Positions 1-13,043 of a stretch of 64,000 bases of DNA are shown here, piece by piece (position 1 is the first letter of the stretch; every line of letters starts with the position of its first letter). The notes beneath the pieces are model-generated. The model was not told the origin of the DNA and did no database searches. It was given only the letters and a program-made list of their open reading frames with translations. Source of the DNA: Bolinopsis microptera (taxonomy: Eukaryota; Ctenophora; Tentaculata; Lobata; Bolinopsidae); the NCBI RefSeq assembly GCF_026151205.1, contig NC_087080.1, positions 11,767,837 through 11,831,836 of the forward strand, given 5' to 3'. Both the position numbers and the translations under genes were made by a program.

Positions 1-440
1 ACGTACTAACGTATAAGTAAATTAATGCTATTAAATGATATACGTGGAGTTTTCAGCAAACGTATTTATCGCCAAAAAGTCACGTACTTTGATTTTCAGT
101 GAAGGACATGATATGCAGATGTTGGTTAGCTATTAATTTAATTTAGCGCGACTTGTGTAAATATCACCGCTTTGGTAATCTATTGTCCTCTTGAATTGTC
201 CCTCAGTTATCTCGTATTTATTTCCCCTCCTGTTTTTCCACGCCATGAACGACTCACTGGGATCGAGATCTTTTTTCATTTTCGTACTCAATTTTTCAGC
301 GTCTCTTTTAATCTAAGTTTGAGATTCTTATTAGTAAAAATGTATAACTTTAAAGGCAACAATCAGGTGATAAAAACTTGACAACTTATAGTTATAGCTG
401 TAAATTAACGTGAGCATTTGGCCTGTTAATATTAATTTTA
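1..440. other. No recognisable feature
   Basis: AT-rich sequence. The open frames here are short and resemble no family I know. I see no splice-bounded exon, tandem repeat or terminal inverted repeat. Confidence 0.5.
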
Positions 441-725
441 TGGCCGAGTGGCTCAGTTGGTAAATCTTCATGCTTGCTAATCGCGAGGTACCAGGTTCGA
501 ATCCCAGCTGAGCTACCAGCCATGTGCATGGGGTGAGCGCCGTTGACGCTCAGTTAAGGATTCCGAGTGATATATACAGCCCCCGGTCCACTCAGCCGAA
601 TACTCGAGAAATCGGGTGTGAGGGTTAAATGAGGAGCTACCCAATCCCATTGCAGCAAAGTCTCGGGCGAAGAAAGTATGGTACACAGTACACACTACCT
701 TAACCGTCACTGGCCTAATGCACAA
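441..725 (+). repeat. tRNA-derived SINE-like element
   Basis: The first ~78 bases resemble a tRNA gene. There is an A-box-like stretch around 450-461 and an almost consensus B box (GGTTCGAATCC) at 494-504. The 5' TGGCTCA can pair with TGAGCTA just before CCA at 516-518. A ~200-bp GC-richer body follows to about 725. A tRNA head joined to an unrelated body is the usual SINE layout. The anticodon arm is not convincing, so I do not call a functional tRNA. No second copy in the window confirms the 3' boundary, and I found no target-site duplication. Confidence 0.5.
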
Positions 726-1120
726 TTAAATCTTTCGGCTTCCTGTAATTGGCTGGTTACACTTGTAATGTGTAACAATGTGGCTGTTGGAATGTCCGAA
801 GTAAAATAAGTGTTAGATAGATTTTTAAAAATCTTTGTCTGAATTCTAAATGATCTTACCAATTTCGTAATCCTTTTGTTAAGGTCTGCATTTGTACCTT
901 CATTTGCCATCCATGATGTCATTAAAAGAAACTGCCCCACACGCTGTAGTGTCTTTTCGATCTGAACAATTGGTTTAATAAATTTTTGAAAAACTACATT
1001 ATGTATCTTTTTCGAGAGCTAAGCTCATCTTACTATATATAAAGCGAGACGATGTATATATATATACCTGCTACCTTATCCCCACGTCATGTTATAGGAA
1101 CCATGTTGTAAAATACATAC
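726..1120. other. Unannotated AT-rich stretch before the Penelope-like fossil
   Basis: Nothing I can support. It may include more decayed upstream parts of the Penelope-like element, but I see no reverse transcriptase palm motif. Confidence 0.4.
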
Positions 1121-1128
1121 CCTTTAGA

Positions 1129-2110
1129 GTGGCGAGGCGGGTGAGACAGAACAACAGTGAAGACACTAACTTCTTGGAGCGGAGAGAGGTCTATACACGT
1201 TACCTTCTAGCCCGAGGTTACCATTCCAGTATTATAGAAGATGCCTTTAACAAATTTAGTGATATAGCTAATAGGAAAAACTTGTATACCCTTAAAGACA
1301 AGGATGAGTCGACTACCTGTTTAATACCCATGGTGATGGATCAAAATCCAGCACTTCCCAACATGGGGGGGGGGGGGGGGGGGGGGCATTATCCATAAGT
1401 ATAAGCACCTTCTCAATCTTGATCCGGCCCTGAAGAAGCTGGTACGTGCGGACAGTGTATTCGTGAGTCATCGAAAGAATCAAACTATCGGTGGTATGCT
1501 TCATGTACACAATAAGTATCGTGCTAGTGGAACTTTAAACTGTGATAATGAGAGAGAAACAACTGCAAGTCAGATCCAGGAACCAGACTCCGAAAGTCTA
1601 AGGGCGGTTCCCGGGGTTGTCGACCCAGGGTGCCATGCTTGTGGTAAATGCTATGTTTGTAAGCAAAATTTCCTGTCCCCCTGTTCCAACTTTAGTAATC
1701 ACCATTCTAAACAAGTTTTCTCTATAACTAAGTATATATCTTGTCAGAGTTACAACCTCATTTATTTGATGGAGTGTAAGACTTGTAAACAGTCGTATGT
1801 CGGTTATACTACCTCAAATCTCCCTAAGCGATTCTCTAACCATAAGAGTCACATAAAGAAAGGTATAAGAAGTTGTAAATTAGTTAACCATTTTTAGATA
1901 TTGATCATGGTTTAAATTTTAGTACCATAGCCTCCTATAATTCCTCACTTAGTAAGCACCTTTCTGTCATTATAGTAGACGCTTTAGTATTTGAGCCTAA
2001 TATTGGTAAATCAGACAAAGAAAAGGCTATGGAAGCTAGAGAGGGGTTCTACCAAACCCAATTGAAAACCCTTGGACGGTTTGGGGGTATGAACACCCTT
2101 GATAGTAACC
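1129..2110 (+). pseudogene. Penelope-like element, C-terminal fossil (RT thumb to GIY-YIG nuclease)
   Basis: Three frame-broken pieces together resemble the C-terminal half of a Penelope-like retroelement protein. 1129-1398 encodes a segment with a RGYHSSIIEDAF motif like the RT thumb and linker. A G-run at about 1366-1386 breaks the frame. The protein resumes around 1388-1512 (LDPALKKL, then FVSHRKNQTIGGML) and runs to 1897 with a Cys cluster (CHACGKCYVC) and a GIY-YIG-like core: NLIYLMEC, then SYVGYTT, then KRFSNHKSHI. A frame slip in a T-run at about 1893 creates a stop; beyond it the same protein continues to about 2100. The RT palm is missing, so the copy is 5'-truncated and dead. In this family the protein primes and copies RNA at chromosomal nicks. 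Confidence 0.75.
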
Positions 2111-2117
2111 ATATATA

Positions 2118-2235
2118 CTTTTTAAGTCTCCGGAGCTTAGTTTTAGTTTTTGTATTTGTAGATTTTATTTAGTATATATACTAAATAAAATCTACAAATC
2201 CAAAAACTAAAACTAAGCTCCGGAGACTTAAAAAG
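2118..2235. repeat. Long palindrome 1 (59-bp arms, no spacer)
   Basis: The sequence reads the same on both strands around a centre at 2176/2177 (AGTATATATACT). I found one mismatched region in the arms, at about 2156/2197. It starts just downstream of the Penelope-like fossil and ends one base before palindrome 2. Confidence 0.9.
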
Positions 2236-2236
2236 A

Positions 2237-2352
2237 CTGTAAAATTTATACTAAAGTAAAAATGCTTTACGCACGTCTCTGGAATAATGGTATATATACC
2301 ATTATTCCAGAGACGTGCGTAAAGCATTTTTACTTTAGTATAAATTTTACAG
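2237..2352. repeat. Long perfect palindrome 2 (58-bp arms, no spacer)
   Basis: A base-by-base comparison of the arms shows no mismatch. The centre is GGTATATATACC at 2289-2300. It is separated from palindrome 1 by a single base. Either could extrude as a cruciform or give a hairpin RNA. Element type unknown. Confidence 0.92.
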
Positions 2353-3198
2353 GTTTTTTTTGTGACTTTAAATGATTTTCCGAGAATCAGTTATCAGTAT
2401 TTAGATATGAGGTAAGATAAGAGTATATTTTTAACGGCTTTCAGTTTCTTTTAAAAATTTCCGTTCATCAGATTTTCCCACTGCTTTTAGTTTGTATTTA
2501 TTCTCAATTGTATATGATTTGTATTTGTTATAGTTGCTTTAATGATATAATTTCTCAGAATTGATGTAAATAAATGTTGCAAAGACTTACGAAGATCTAA
2601 TCACAACCGCTTTCTTTTATTGTGTAGAAGTCCAGCCACGAAATATATATATATGGATCCGTACCATTTTACTGACACCACGGCACCAACTTTAACGCGA
2701 CTTTCCGCAAAAACCTTCAAAGATATACAACTGAAAATTGTTTCACTGGGTCAAATGCTTTAATGGCCTCCAAATCAGCATGAAAAATCAAAAAATCAAA
2801 AATTGGCCAAGAAATAGGAGTTTTAGAGCCCAAAATTTGGACCCCCAAGTGGTGTCAAAAACGCGAATTAAATAAGTAATAATTATTTTAGTCTCTTAAG
2901 TCTTGACACCATTTTAAGGTTATACGGGTTCCTGCTAGTATAATAAAAGTAATACTGACATGGTACCTTACAGTTCAGAATACATAAGTAGACTAGTTTC
3001 AGAAACACTTTTACGAATTCTACTTAAGTCGACCATACACTTAAGTGCCATTTAAACGTTTTTTCGGAAAGGACCCCCAGGTATAAGATCCTCTCAAATC
3101 CTTAGGTACAATTTCAGTTTTGGAGAAGCATTTAAATATGTTTCAAAAGTAGCGATATAAGCTGACAACAGAAGTCTGGAAACAGTGTTTAAACTAAA
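2353..3198. other. AT-rich region without a supported gene
   Basis: It lies where the last exons of gene copy A would be expected. On the minus strand near 2970-3045 a segment reads KVFLKLVYLCIL, vaguely like exon 11 of copies B and C, but it has no phase-0 acceptor. I do not call it. Confidence 0.4.
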
Positions 3199-3363
3199 GG
3201 GTCGTTCACATATTACGTAACCAATTTTTGGTCAATTTTTAACCCCCCCCCCCTCCGTAATCAGTTTTACACATTGACATAGCTATTGTGTCAAAATTAC
3301 ACTAGCGTCATCTTTCCAAACCCCCTTCCCCCTCGGCTGATTACATAATATGTGAATGACCCC
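3199..3363 (+). mobile_element. ~165-bp MITE, copy 1
   Basis: It is bounded by inverted ends GGGTCGTTCACATATTACGTAA and the complement of ATAATATGTGAATGACCCC. A poly-C/CCTCCGTAATC block sits on one side and a CTCGGCTGATTAC block on the other. Three more copies or fragments lie at 6190, 45471 and 52711. It sits downstream of the last exon found for gene copy A. No transposase is encoded. Confidence 0.75.
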
Positions 3364-3414
3364 TAGTATTACTATTAGTATTACTGGATTACTACGTATA
3401 AGTCTTGCACTGAC

Positions 3415-6400
3415 CTCATCCAATAAGCAGAGGTGGTCACTTGTAGTTCGGAGTGTAACAGCGTACTGGTTTGAGAGTAGGGCCCAGTACTTTAATATCT
3501 GAAATGAGGTAAAATTTGATTTCTACAAACAAATTACATACTAGCACATTATATTTGGGTAATATTAATTAGATTTTGAGTAGATTTTGATCAAATTGAA
3601 CACACGACATTTGTTAACGTAATAATTACCTTAAAATGACAAATCTTAATGTTTTTCCTTGAGGCTAAGGTACCCTTGGTGTAGTAGCTTCGAACTTCTC
3701 CATTTCCGTTTAAAGACTCTATCATAGCTTCAGATGGAGTGACGAGCACAATATCTTCCTGAAATTAAATAATCAAGGACTTCTTATATTCCTATTAGTC
3801 AGAAAGTAATTGACCAAATACTTATAAATCAATTAGCAAAAATTAACTGGAAACTTAAAGACTATTTTCATCATTTCTTAAACCTTATGAAAAGCACTGT
3901 TAGAGGTTCAGATGACTATTATAAGCTTGCATAATTAGTCTAATTATTATAATTAGTCTGCGCTTTATCATTCTAAACTAAATCATGTACATTAGTAAAA
4001 TAAGTATAACTCACCCACCCCAGCGAGTCCTGTGGCTGAAGTTTAGTCATGTGGTCCATAAATGTGAGTAGTTCCTCGAAGCAGTTCCTAGTGTCTCCCT
4101 CGCTCGTTGTTTTGAGTTCTCGAAGCTGAGATAAGAGCTCATCTTTATTGAAGATTATGGAATTTCAAGTGTCAGTATCAAAAGAAATAATTTTACAATT
4201 GTGTACTATAATAATCAAATCTAATAAAAAATTAAGCAAAGGAACGGAATTAAGTGTGATTGTGGACAAAAGTGGTACTGGCGAAAATAATAGGAATTTA
4301 TTTATAATAGGACTAGTATTACTTGTTGGAGATAAAAGTGTAGTTTCTCGGTCATTCTTATGTGGCTTTGAAATACTTCCTCGTCATGCCGGGTCCTTGA
4401 ATTTGGATCCAAAAAATCATTGTCTGATATTACTTTCTGTGGACTGGATGTTAGAAAATATACAAGTCTCAATGGATAAGTAATTTGTATTTTAAACTTA
4501 GTTTAAAACATGAGGATACAGCTGTTCTGACTAAAAACTGTATTGTTGTTGGTAGGTTTTATATTCACCGTTATAATTTTGTCGTAGGTGACTTTTAAAG
4601 TGTGACTGAAATTGATCCCATTATCTGGTACTGGTAGTGGTAGGAAATCGTTTGCCGGGTCTGTAAGTTTATTCAGATATTCTCCTATCTCTTTCCATTG
4701 GAGCTTGGATCCGCTGGTCTGGACAGTCTGGAGAGCGGGAAGCTGCTGAAACTGGTGAAGAAAACTAATTGGTAATTATAATTAATTAGTAATTATGAAA
4801 ACTTTAATCTATAAAGAGCGCTTAATTTAAGTCAACCCAGTTTTAGAAGATGCTCTGTTCAAACAAAATGTTTAAACTTGTCTTGCACCTTGATTTGTGA
4901 AAGTTTGTTTAGTTTGCCAGTTGGGTTGGGTGCAGGATCGTCAAAAAAGATTTGAAATTTGTGGTCGATATTTGTTTTAGCTTTTTAATGGGGGTTTTTT
5001 ATTTTAATTATTGGAAGCATTGACATGGTAAGGTAGGTTGGGCTGAGAAATTTTCAGTGCTGACACGCTGACAAAACAAAATGTAATTTTTAGATCTTTA
5101 AGAAGGATCACATAAAAATAAAATTGTGAATATAACCTCACGTAGCGGTAAAAAATAATAATTTTCTAATAAATTTGGTATAACTTACATAGAAACGAAG
5201 AACCAAACAAAGCATCCCACTTTGTAGTTTGCATTCACTTTCATCGATCAACTGAGAATCGAGATGTTATGATGAATTGAATATGGGATCTTTCACTTGT
5301 TACGTAAGCCAGCCTAGGTAAGGAAATGAGAGTTTGGCAAGACGCTTTAACACTATACTTATAGTTATTTTTAGTGGCTTACAAAGGGGTAGGGGTTTAA
5401 AATGGCTAAAATCTGGCTTACACAATACACAATTTAATGTCGAGAAATTTGTATTTTCCTTAAATGATTAGCTTAAATCAAATAAAAAATGTTTGTTCCT
5501 TAATTAAAACAATAAAATAAATTACGCAAGTAATCAAGAAAAAACACTAACATCCGTCATATGTCCAGTTATTTTTCTTTGAACCTCAGGCTTATCTTTG
5601 CTATCAAGTCCGAAAAGTTTCGGGGTATCCACCAAAATGTTCTGAAAAATGCTCCAATTATTAATGATATACTTATCAATCTAGTATAGCGTCAAGCCTA
5701 TAAAGTATGTTAACCTAGTATGTTAACCTATAAAGTATGTTAACCTATTCTTTCGTGATACTGCATCGCATTGTGCAGCCCATATTTGCGGCTGCGCAGT
5801 CATAGAAAATACGAACGGTTGACGGTAGACCATATGAATTTTGCTTTTATTTTTCGAAATTGTTGTTAATGGCGTAACAAAATCATTTCGTACCTGACTA
5901 CGTTTTATGAAGTGTGATAAGCCTTGGTGATTAATCTCGATTGGGATTTCCATGCATGCAGATAAGGTGCTGAACAAACCTGAGATAGGAATTTATAGAT
6001 GCTTTACCGAACACAAAATATATAATTACATAGCCAGCCAATAGAATTTCAATCATTGATACGAAGGCCATGTCAGCCTGCAGTACTTGTAGGTTTTTCT
6101 GACAAACAACCAATCAACCTTTAACCAATTTCTGCACTTCAATCATCCTAGCTCTATGCGAATGATAAACAGTAGGATTCGTATGGTTTGGGTTCGTTCA
6201 CATATTACTTAATCAGCTGAGGGTAGAGGGGATTTCCAAATGATTACGCGTAATTTTGACACAATAGCTATGTGTAAAACTGATTGCGGAGGGGGGAGGG
6301 GTTAAAAATTGTCCAAAAAGTGATTATGTAATATGTGAATGACATCTTAACAGTAACTGAATTGTATAAAAAATGGTTCGCATTATCATTGATTTCATTG

Positions 6401-6450
6401 AAACAAATAATTAACTTACCAAATAAAAGTCTAGAAGTTACATATGGCAT
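3415..6450 (-). CDS. Secreted protein family copy A (multi-exon, 3' end incomplete)
   Basis: I do not recognise this protein. Exons assembled by hand (minus strand, 5' to 3'): 6450-6420, 5979-5894, 5641-5552, 5251-5189, 4745-4569, 4436-4323, 4125-4015, 3758-3630 and 3498-3415, giving 295 codons with no stop. Every junction has an AG acceptor and GT donor. Intron 1 is phase 1 and splits the Gly11 codon; the rest are phase 0. The start MPYVTSRLLFGLFSTLSA is a plausible signal peptide. A TATATA lies about 30 bases upstream, at 6479-6486. Most exons align with B and C: LFGLD with LFGMH, C-x5-Y before a junction, NCFEELLTFMDHMT with YDCYSELLQLMKHLT, and KICHFK with YFCHHQ. One exon between 5552 and 5251 appears lost or merged, and the last two were not found. 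Intron 1 contains a MITE. It may be a pseudogene or a shortened paralog. Confidence 0.7.
6190..6346 (-). mobile_element. ~157-bp MITE, copy 2, in intron 1 of gene copy A
   Basis: Reverse-oriented relative to copy 1. Ends are GGTTCGTTCACATATTAC and TATGTAATATGTGAATGAC. The middle shares TTTTGACACAATAGCTATGTG and GGAGGGGTTAAAAATTGTCC with the copy at 52711. Confidence 0.75.
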
Positions 6451-8050
6451 GACGAGATGATTCGCTGTTAAATGACGAGTATATAACGTTAGTTTCAAAC
6501 TCAAAGACCATTTAAATTACAAAGGGGTCGGGGCATAAGTCAGTAAGGGTAGATATAAATTTCGATTGTAGTTGGAGGCAATGTCCTTTCAACATTAAAT
6601 TGCTTATAGTTTCACTCGTTCTGGTAAACATGCTAGCAAGTCCATTTTTGGATAATGCAATAGCTTATTAAAATATGAGTTGAGGCATATATGCCTGGAT
6701 TAATTGATATATGGAATGATCACTTAATGATCATTAATAAGTGATCTGGAATAAGTGATACGAAACGAAGTTAAGATAACGGTGACAATTTGTTGATTTT
6801 GTCGACAAAATTGATTCAAATTAGATAGTCCAGGTCGTCAGATCACGATGAAGCCAAACCACCTGAAGCTTAAACAAAAATAATGGACGCGGAGCAAGTG
6901 ATTTCCCCCGAAAAATAACCATAAAAACTACTATTTTGGAAAATTGCTTTGCAACAATGAAGCAAATCAGCAATTTAAATAAGCAAGTAAAGACGTGAAA
7001 GTTATGGTCTAGGTTGAGGTTCAAGGGTAGGAACTAAAATAAACTTCGACCAGCGAGGACCCAGTTTCTACTAAGCTATAAAACGACGTGCTAAAATCTC
7101 AGTAGCACAATTCCAGTGGCTCCTTCCACTGGTTGTAAGTTATTGTTGATCTGCTGAGCTTGCAGAACTTGTGCACAATCCTGCATCTGTGCCTATTTAA
7201 ATCCCTGTAAATTGCTCAATTAATTGTTCGACCCGCCTTTCGGAGATTATTTGTGCGTAATTATTATTACGTATTGTATGGAGGGCAATGATCCGACTTG
7301 TTTGCGAAATTTTGAGCTTTTCTCAACCTTAATTTGGTAATTGTTGTCGTCACTTTGCTTTTGACGTAATATGACAAAGTGAGCTATTATTTCCAAACCA
7401 TAATTTAGATCAAAGTTGTTGATGCTGTAAGTTATTATATAGTTTTAAGTTTAGAAATTCAAAATAATTGATAAAATCTGGTTCACACGCTTGAACCCTT
7501 TGGTAGCTCAGCTTCATTTGATAAAGAAATATCCGGAAAATATTCCCAAATTTTCCATTGATGACCATATGCGATGATATGAATATGTATAAGGCACCTT
7601 TCAATTCTTGTACAGGTAGAGTACGCGTAATCAGGTCCATGATTTGAAATACATTTTAAATTTTCGATTATATGATCGTGCAGTGCGATTCTATTCAACC
7701 TATTTGACTGAATGATAAATGAATCGAAATTTAAATGGTGCAATGAAAATCATACCACGCACCAGACAGTCTTAGCAAACAATTGTTGCACAACTTCGAA
7801 AATCAAAAGTTACTAAAAAATTCACTGATGTAAAAATTAAAAAACCTTGACATTCAGTAATATATCTATATTATATTTTAAACTTGACGAAATCTCACCG
7901 GCAACGGGGACAAAAACAATGAAAATTAACCAAAAAATTACCCCCTTGACGTAACCAATTTTAGCTCACAATTGGGGCTTTTACTAATTCGCTCGCCCAA
8001 AAATTATCACGTGACTTTGGTTTTTATGGTTTTGCAGCCGAACAAAACGG
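6451..8050. other. Intergenic AT-rich DNA upstream of gene copy A
   Basis: A small palindromic stretch with TGATCACTTAATGATCA occurs near 6717-6735. No open frame here resembles a known family. Confidence 0.4.
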
Positions 8051-8059
8051 TTTTTACAC

Positions 8060-8155
8060 AAACCCTAATCTCAACCCTAACCCTAACCATAACCCCAAAG
8101 CTATCCATAACCCTAACCACAACCCTAACCCTAACCCTAACCCGAGCCCTAAACA
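8060..8155 (+). repeat. Degenerate telomere-like (CCCTAA) tract
   Basis: Broken runs of CCCTAA, CCATAA and CCACAA. It looks like an old interstitial telomeric insertion or short-repeat expansion. Similar degenerate tracts occur at about 36030-36110, and a homogeneous one at 45959-46190. Confidence 0.6.
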
Positions 8156-8239
8156 ATCAAATTCGTGATACGTCACGTACCGGTACGTAGTAAGTAATGC
8201 TCAAATATCATTGATTAATGGGCGCAGGCGAATGAAAGG

Positions 8240-8420
8240 GTTCCCTTACTATAGTGCGAAACATACCCTAGTGCGAAACCTTCAAGATCGACACTGTTGC
8301 ACTATAATACACTACCTGGTTCGTAGTGCAACACGTACTGTAGTGCGACAGAGAATTTTCAAGGCCGACACTGTCGCACTACAGTACGCTGCCTTGGACT
8401 GTAGTGCGACAAAAACTTTG
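8240..8420. repeat. GTAGTGCGAC inverted-motif cluster, left
   Basis: Multiple direct and inverted copies of TAGTGCGAC/GTCGCACTA sit within 180 bp. The same motifs, in a similar order (GTACGCT-CCTGGA-TCGTAGTGC), recur at 11195-11400 on the other side of the LINE remnant. This suggests one element interrupted by the LINE. Confidence 0.55.
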
Positions 8421-9016
8421 TTACAAGGGGAATTTTCCAGCCGTCAGGATAGAGTCCGTGGACAGCTTCACCAACTGTGTGAACAAGTTAGGCGAGGTGC
8501 TAAAGGTACCGCGAGCAACAGGATGCCTCATTGCATGGCCTTCGTCCGTGCGTGCCATCTTAGCGAGGGATTCCTGCTGACAGTTGAGTTTTGACACGGC
8601 TTCAAGGGAGAGGGGCCCAACAGCGTCAGCAATTAGGTGTTTCGTAGGGAGGTCAGTATCGGAAGCTTTCTATTTCATGTTCTGCTTTCCTGTGTAGACA
8701 GAGTTTGCTGCAGGAGTAGGAGGGTGGGAATGAGTCTTCGTAAGCTGGTCACCTTAGTGTCGTTCGTCAGATTGAGGCGTCCGGAGCAGGTCTTATCAGT
8801 GCTAGTAGGTCTTATCGTCGCACTTCTTATCCAGGCAATAGCGGTATCCGTCGTGGATAAAGTTTCTTGAACCAGTAGTGCGTAGAATCATCGTGACCTT
8901 ATATATGGCCCAAGCATATGAACTTGTTATCCCAATCAGAGATATATCTTCATACAATGCGTGTGATAGGAATTAGGATCATTACATATGCTGCTTACGA
9001 GTGACTCAGTGGATCG
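8421..9016. other. GC-richer unassigned stretch
   Basis: About 50% GC, unlike its surroundings, with open frames on the plus strand (8211-8594, 8637-8870) that match nothing I know. It is probably part of the repeat that flanks the LINE, because the LINE copy at 49.8 kb starts at the base equivalent to about 9017. Confidence 0.35.
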
Positions 9017-11150
<2,134 letters not shown>

Positions 11151-11194
11151 TCACTTTAAAATACATGACGTGAATTGACGAATCGGGTCCACAA

Positions 11195-11400
11195 GAAGGG
11201 CACTCTAGTGCGAAAGAGGATCTGACCTGAACTTGAAAATAAGACAGGATATTTTGTCGCACTAGAGTACGCTACCTGGATCGTAGTGCGACACGTACTT
11301 TATCGCGAAAGAGGGTGTTTTTGTCGGACTTCGCACTAGAGTACTTGTTGCACACTATACTATTACTAGAGTACGTGTCGCACTACAGTACGATTACCGT
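11195..11400. repeat. GTAGTGCGAC inverted-motif cluster, right
   Basis: Shares the motif order of the cluster at 8240-8420, including GTACGCTACCTGGATCGTAG. It is likely the other half of the element interrupted by the LINE. Confidence 0.55.
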
Positions 11401-12197
11401 TTAAAAGTGCTCAGACTATCGCAAATCGGAATATTTAAAATAAATTTAAAATAGCTGGTATTTTTGTTCAATTTTCTTAACTTTTAATTGGAAGTTACAA
11501 TTACAAAATACCGCAACTAGCATATTTTTGTACGAGAGTTATGTTGAAACCATAATATGCCCTGAAATAATAAGTTTTCGAACATTAAATAAATAAATCC
11601 GAAAATTATGAACGGATTACGGAACTGCAATAAACATTTTTGTCTTCATGAAGACAAAAATGTTTATCTATAATTTGAAACATTTATTTTTATGTTTTTC
11701 ACAACTTTTACTCGAAGAATTATCTAGAAATCAGAAATTTTACAAAAAATGAAGTTTCCTCTAAATCTAAATTAATAAGTTCAAAATAAACAGTGCCCAA
11801 CATTTGAAAAATCAAAGTTAATTTTTCAACAGAACATGTTGTTGAACCACATTTTAACCGTATGATCCAGGTTCAAATAAATAGTATTTATATTCCTCAG
11901 TATATTCAATGACGTAAACAAAATTTTTCTATTTTATTGTCTTCAATGGACCGTCATAAACACAATAGTCTTGAGCTGCAGAAACGATTGTCGCCCTGAC
12001 AATGCAATATTTAAGCACTGCAAACAAAATAGCTATCCATACAGAATGTCTTTCATGAATAAATAACCTTTGACCTTTGTTACCATTATGTCTACGGAGT
12101 CTTGCTCAAATGAGATATATATCAGGTAATGAAGCGTACTTATTATTTTCCATACCAATCACGTCATTCTTAACTAATTTTCAGATCAATTTTTCAG
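11401..12197. other. AT-rich, no gene seen
   Basis: A short perfect palindrome (AAACATTTTTGTC, then TCATGA, then GACAAAAATGTTT) lies at about 11633-11664. Nothing else can be supported. Confidence 0.5.
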
Positions 12198-12331
12198 AAG
12201 TCTAGTTTAGAATAAAGTTTCTAGTTTAGAATAAATTTCTAGTTTAGAATAAAGTTTCTAGTTTAGAATAAAGTTCTAGTTTAGAATAAAGTTCTAGTTT
12301 AGAATAAAGTTCTAGTTTAGAATTAAGTTCG
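12198..12331 (+). repeat. 18-19-bp tandem repeat, ~7 copies
   Basis: Unit CTAGTTTAGAATAAAGTT, with unit lengths varying by a base or two. Non-coding. Confidence 0.9.
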
Positions 12332-13043
12332 CATAGCAAATTTGACCACTAACTCTCGGGATTTATTTTTCGAAATTTACGGAATGAAAACGCAGTTGTT
12401 AACAAAAGACAAATATACGATTTCTACAATACGAGTTAAATAACAACAATCGTCCAAAAAATAAACGTTCAGAGTTCAGACTGTATACAAAATCATTCAA
12501 AGCAAAAGTTAAAAACCAAAATGACAAATTTAAAAATAATTCATAATTTTTAATACACAAAATTTTTATCAGATTAAAAGACGATAGTATGAAATATAAT
12601 TCAATATGTTGACAGTAACCTGCCATGAATAGCACAATATAATTAAAACAAAAAGCGCCCAATATTTAATAATATCATTATCATTGTATTGTCGCCTCAA
12701 AAATAAAATATAACAAAAACCTAGACATCAATATCATTGTTTTGTAGAACCCAACTGAAATTATCAAAAAGCAGCATCATTTGAGTATCAATAAGCACAG
12801 CAATTGATAAATAACTGCTACAAAAACTTAATATAAGTTAAAATAAAACCCTGCCATGATGCTTGTCAAAATAAATATTGAAATCATAGCTCCCAATGAA
12901 AAACATGAAATTTGGGTGCGACATTAGTATGACTGTTTCAACCTTATTCCACAGTCTCAAGACATTACATAGTTTGTCGAAAAAAATTTGATTTCGAAAT
13001 CAAATAAGGAAAAAAGATAAAATAATTTAACTTATCATCTACA
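12332..13043. other. AT-rich region downstream of gene copy B
   Basis: No exon or repeat boundary can be supported. It should contain the 3' end of copy B, though an AATAAA already overlaps the last codons of that gene. Confidence 0.45.

Noticed and set aside
2100-2400. Hammerhead ribozyme linked to the Penelope-like element
   Set aside because: No CTGATGA...GAAA core was found near the element on either strand.
2970-3045. Possible exon 11 of gene copy A (KVFLKLVYLCIL)
   Set aside because: The hydrophobic pattern resembles B and C, but no AG acceptor gives the conserved phase 0 and a stop lies just upstream in frame.
4148-4483. 111-codon plus-strand frame
   Set aside because: It lies antisense to an exon of gene copy A (4436-4323) and has no recognisable domain.
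8240-8420. CRISPR-like array
   Set aside because: Repeats are short, in both orientations, with irregular spacing and no cas genes; the context is animal DNA.
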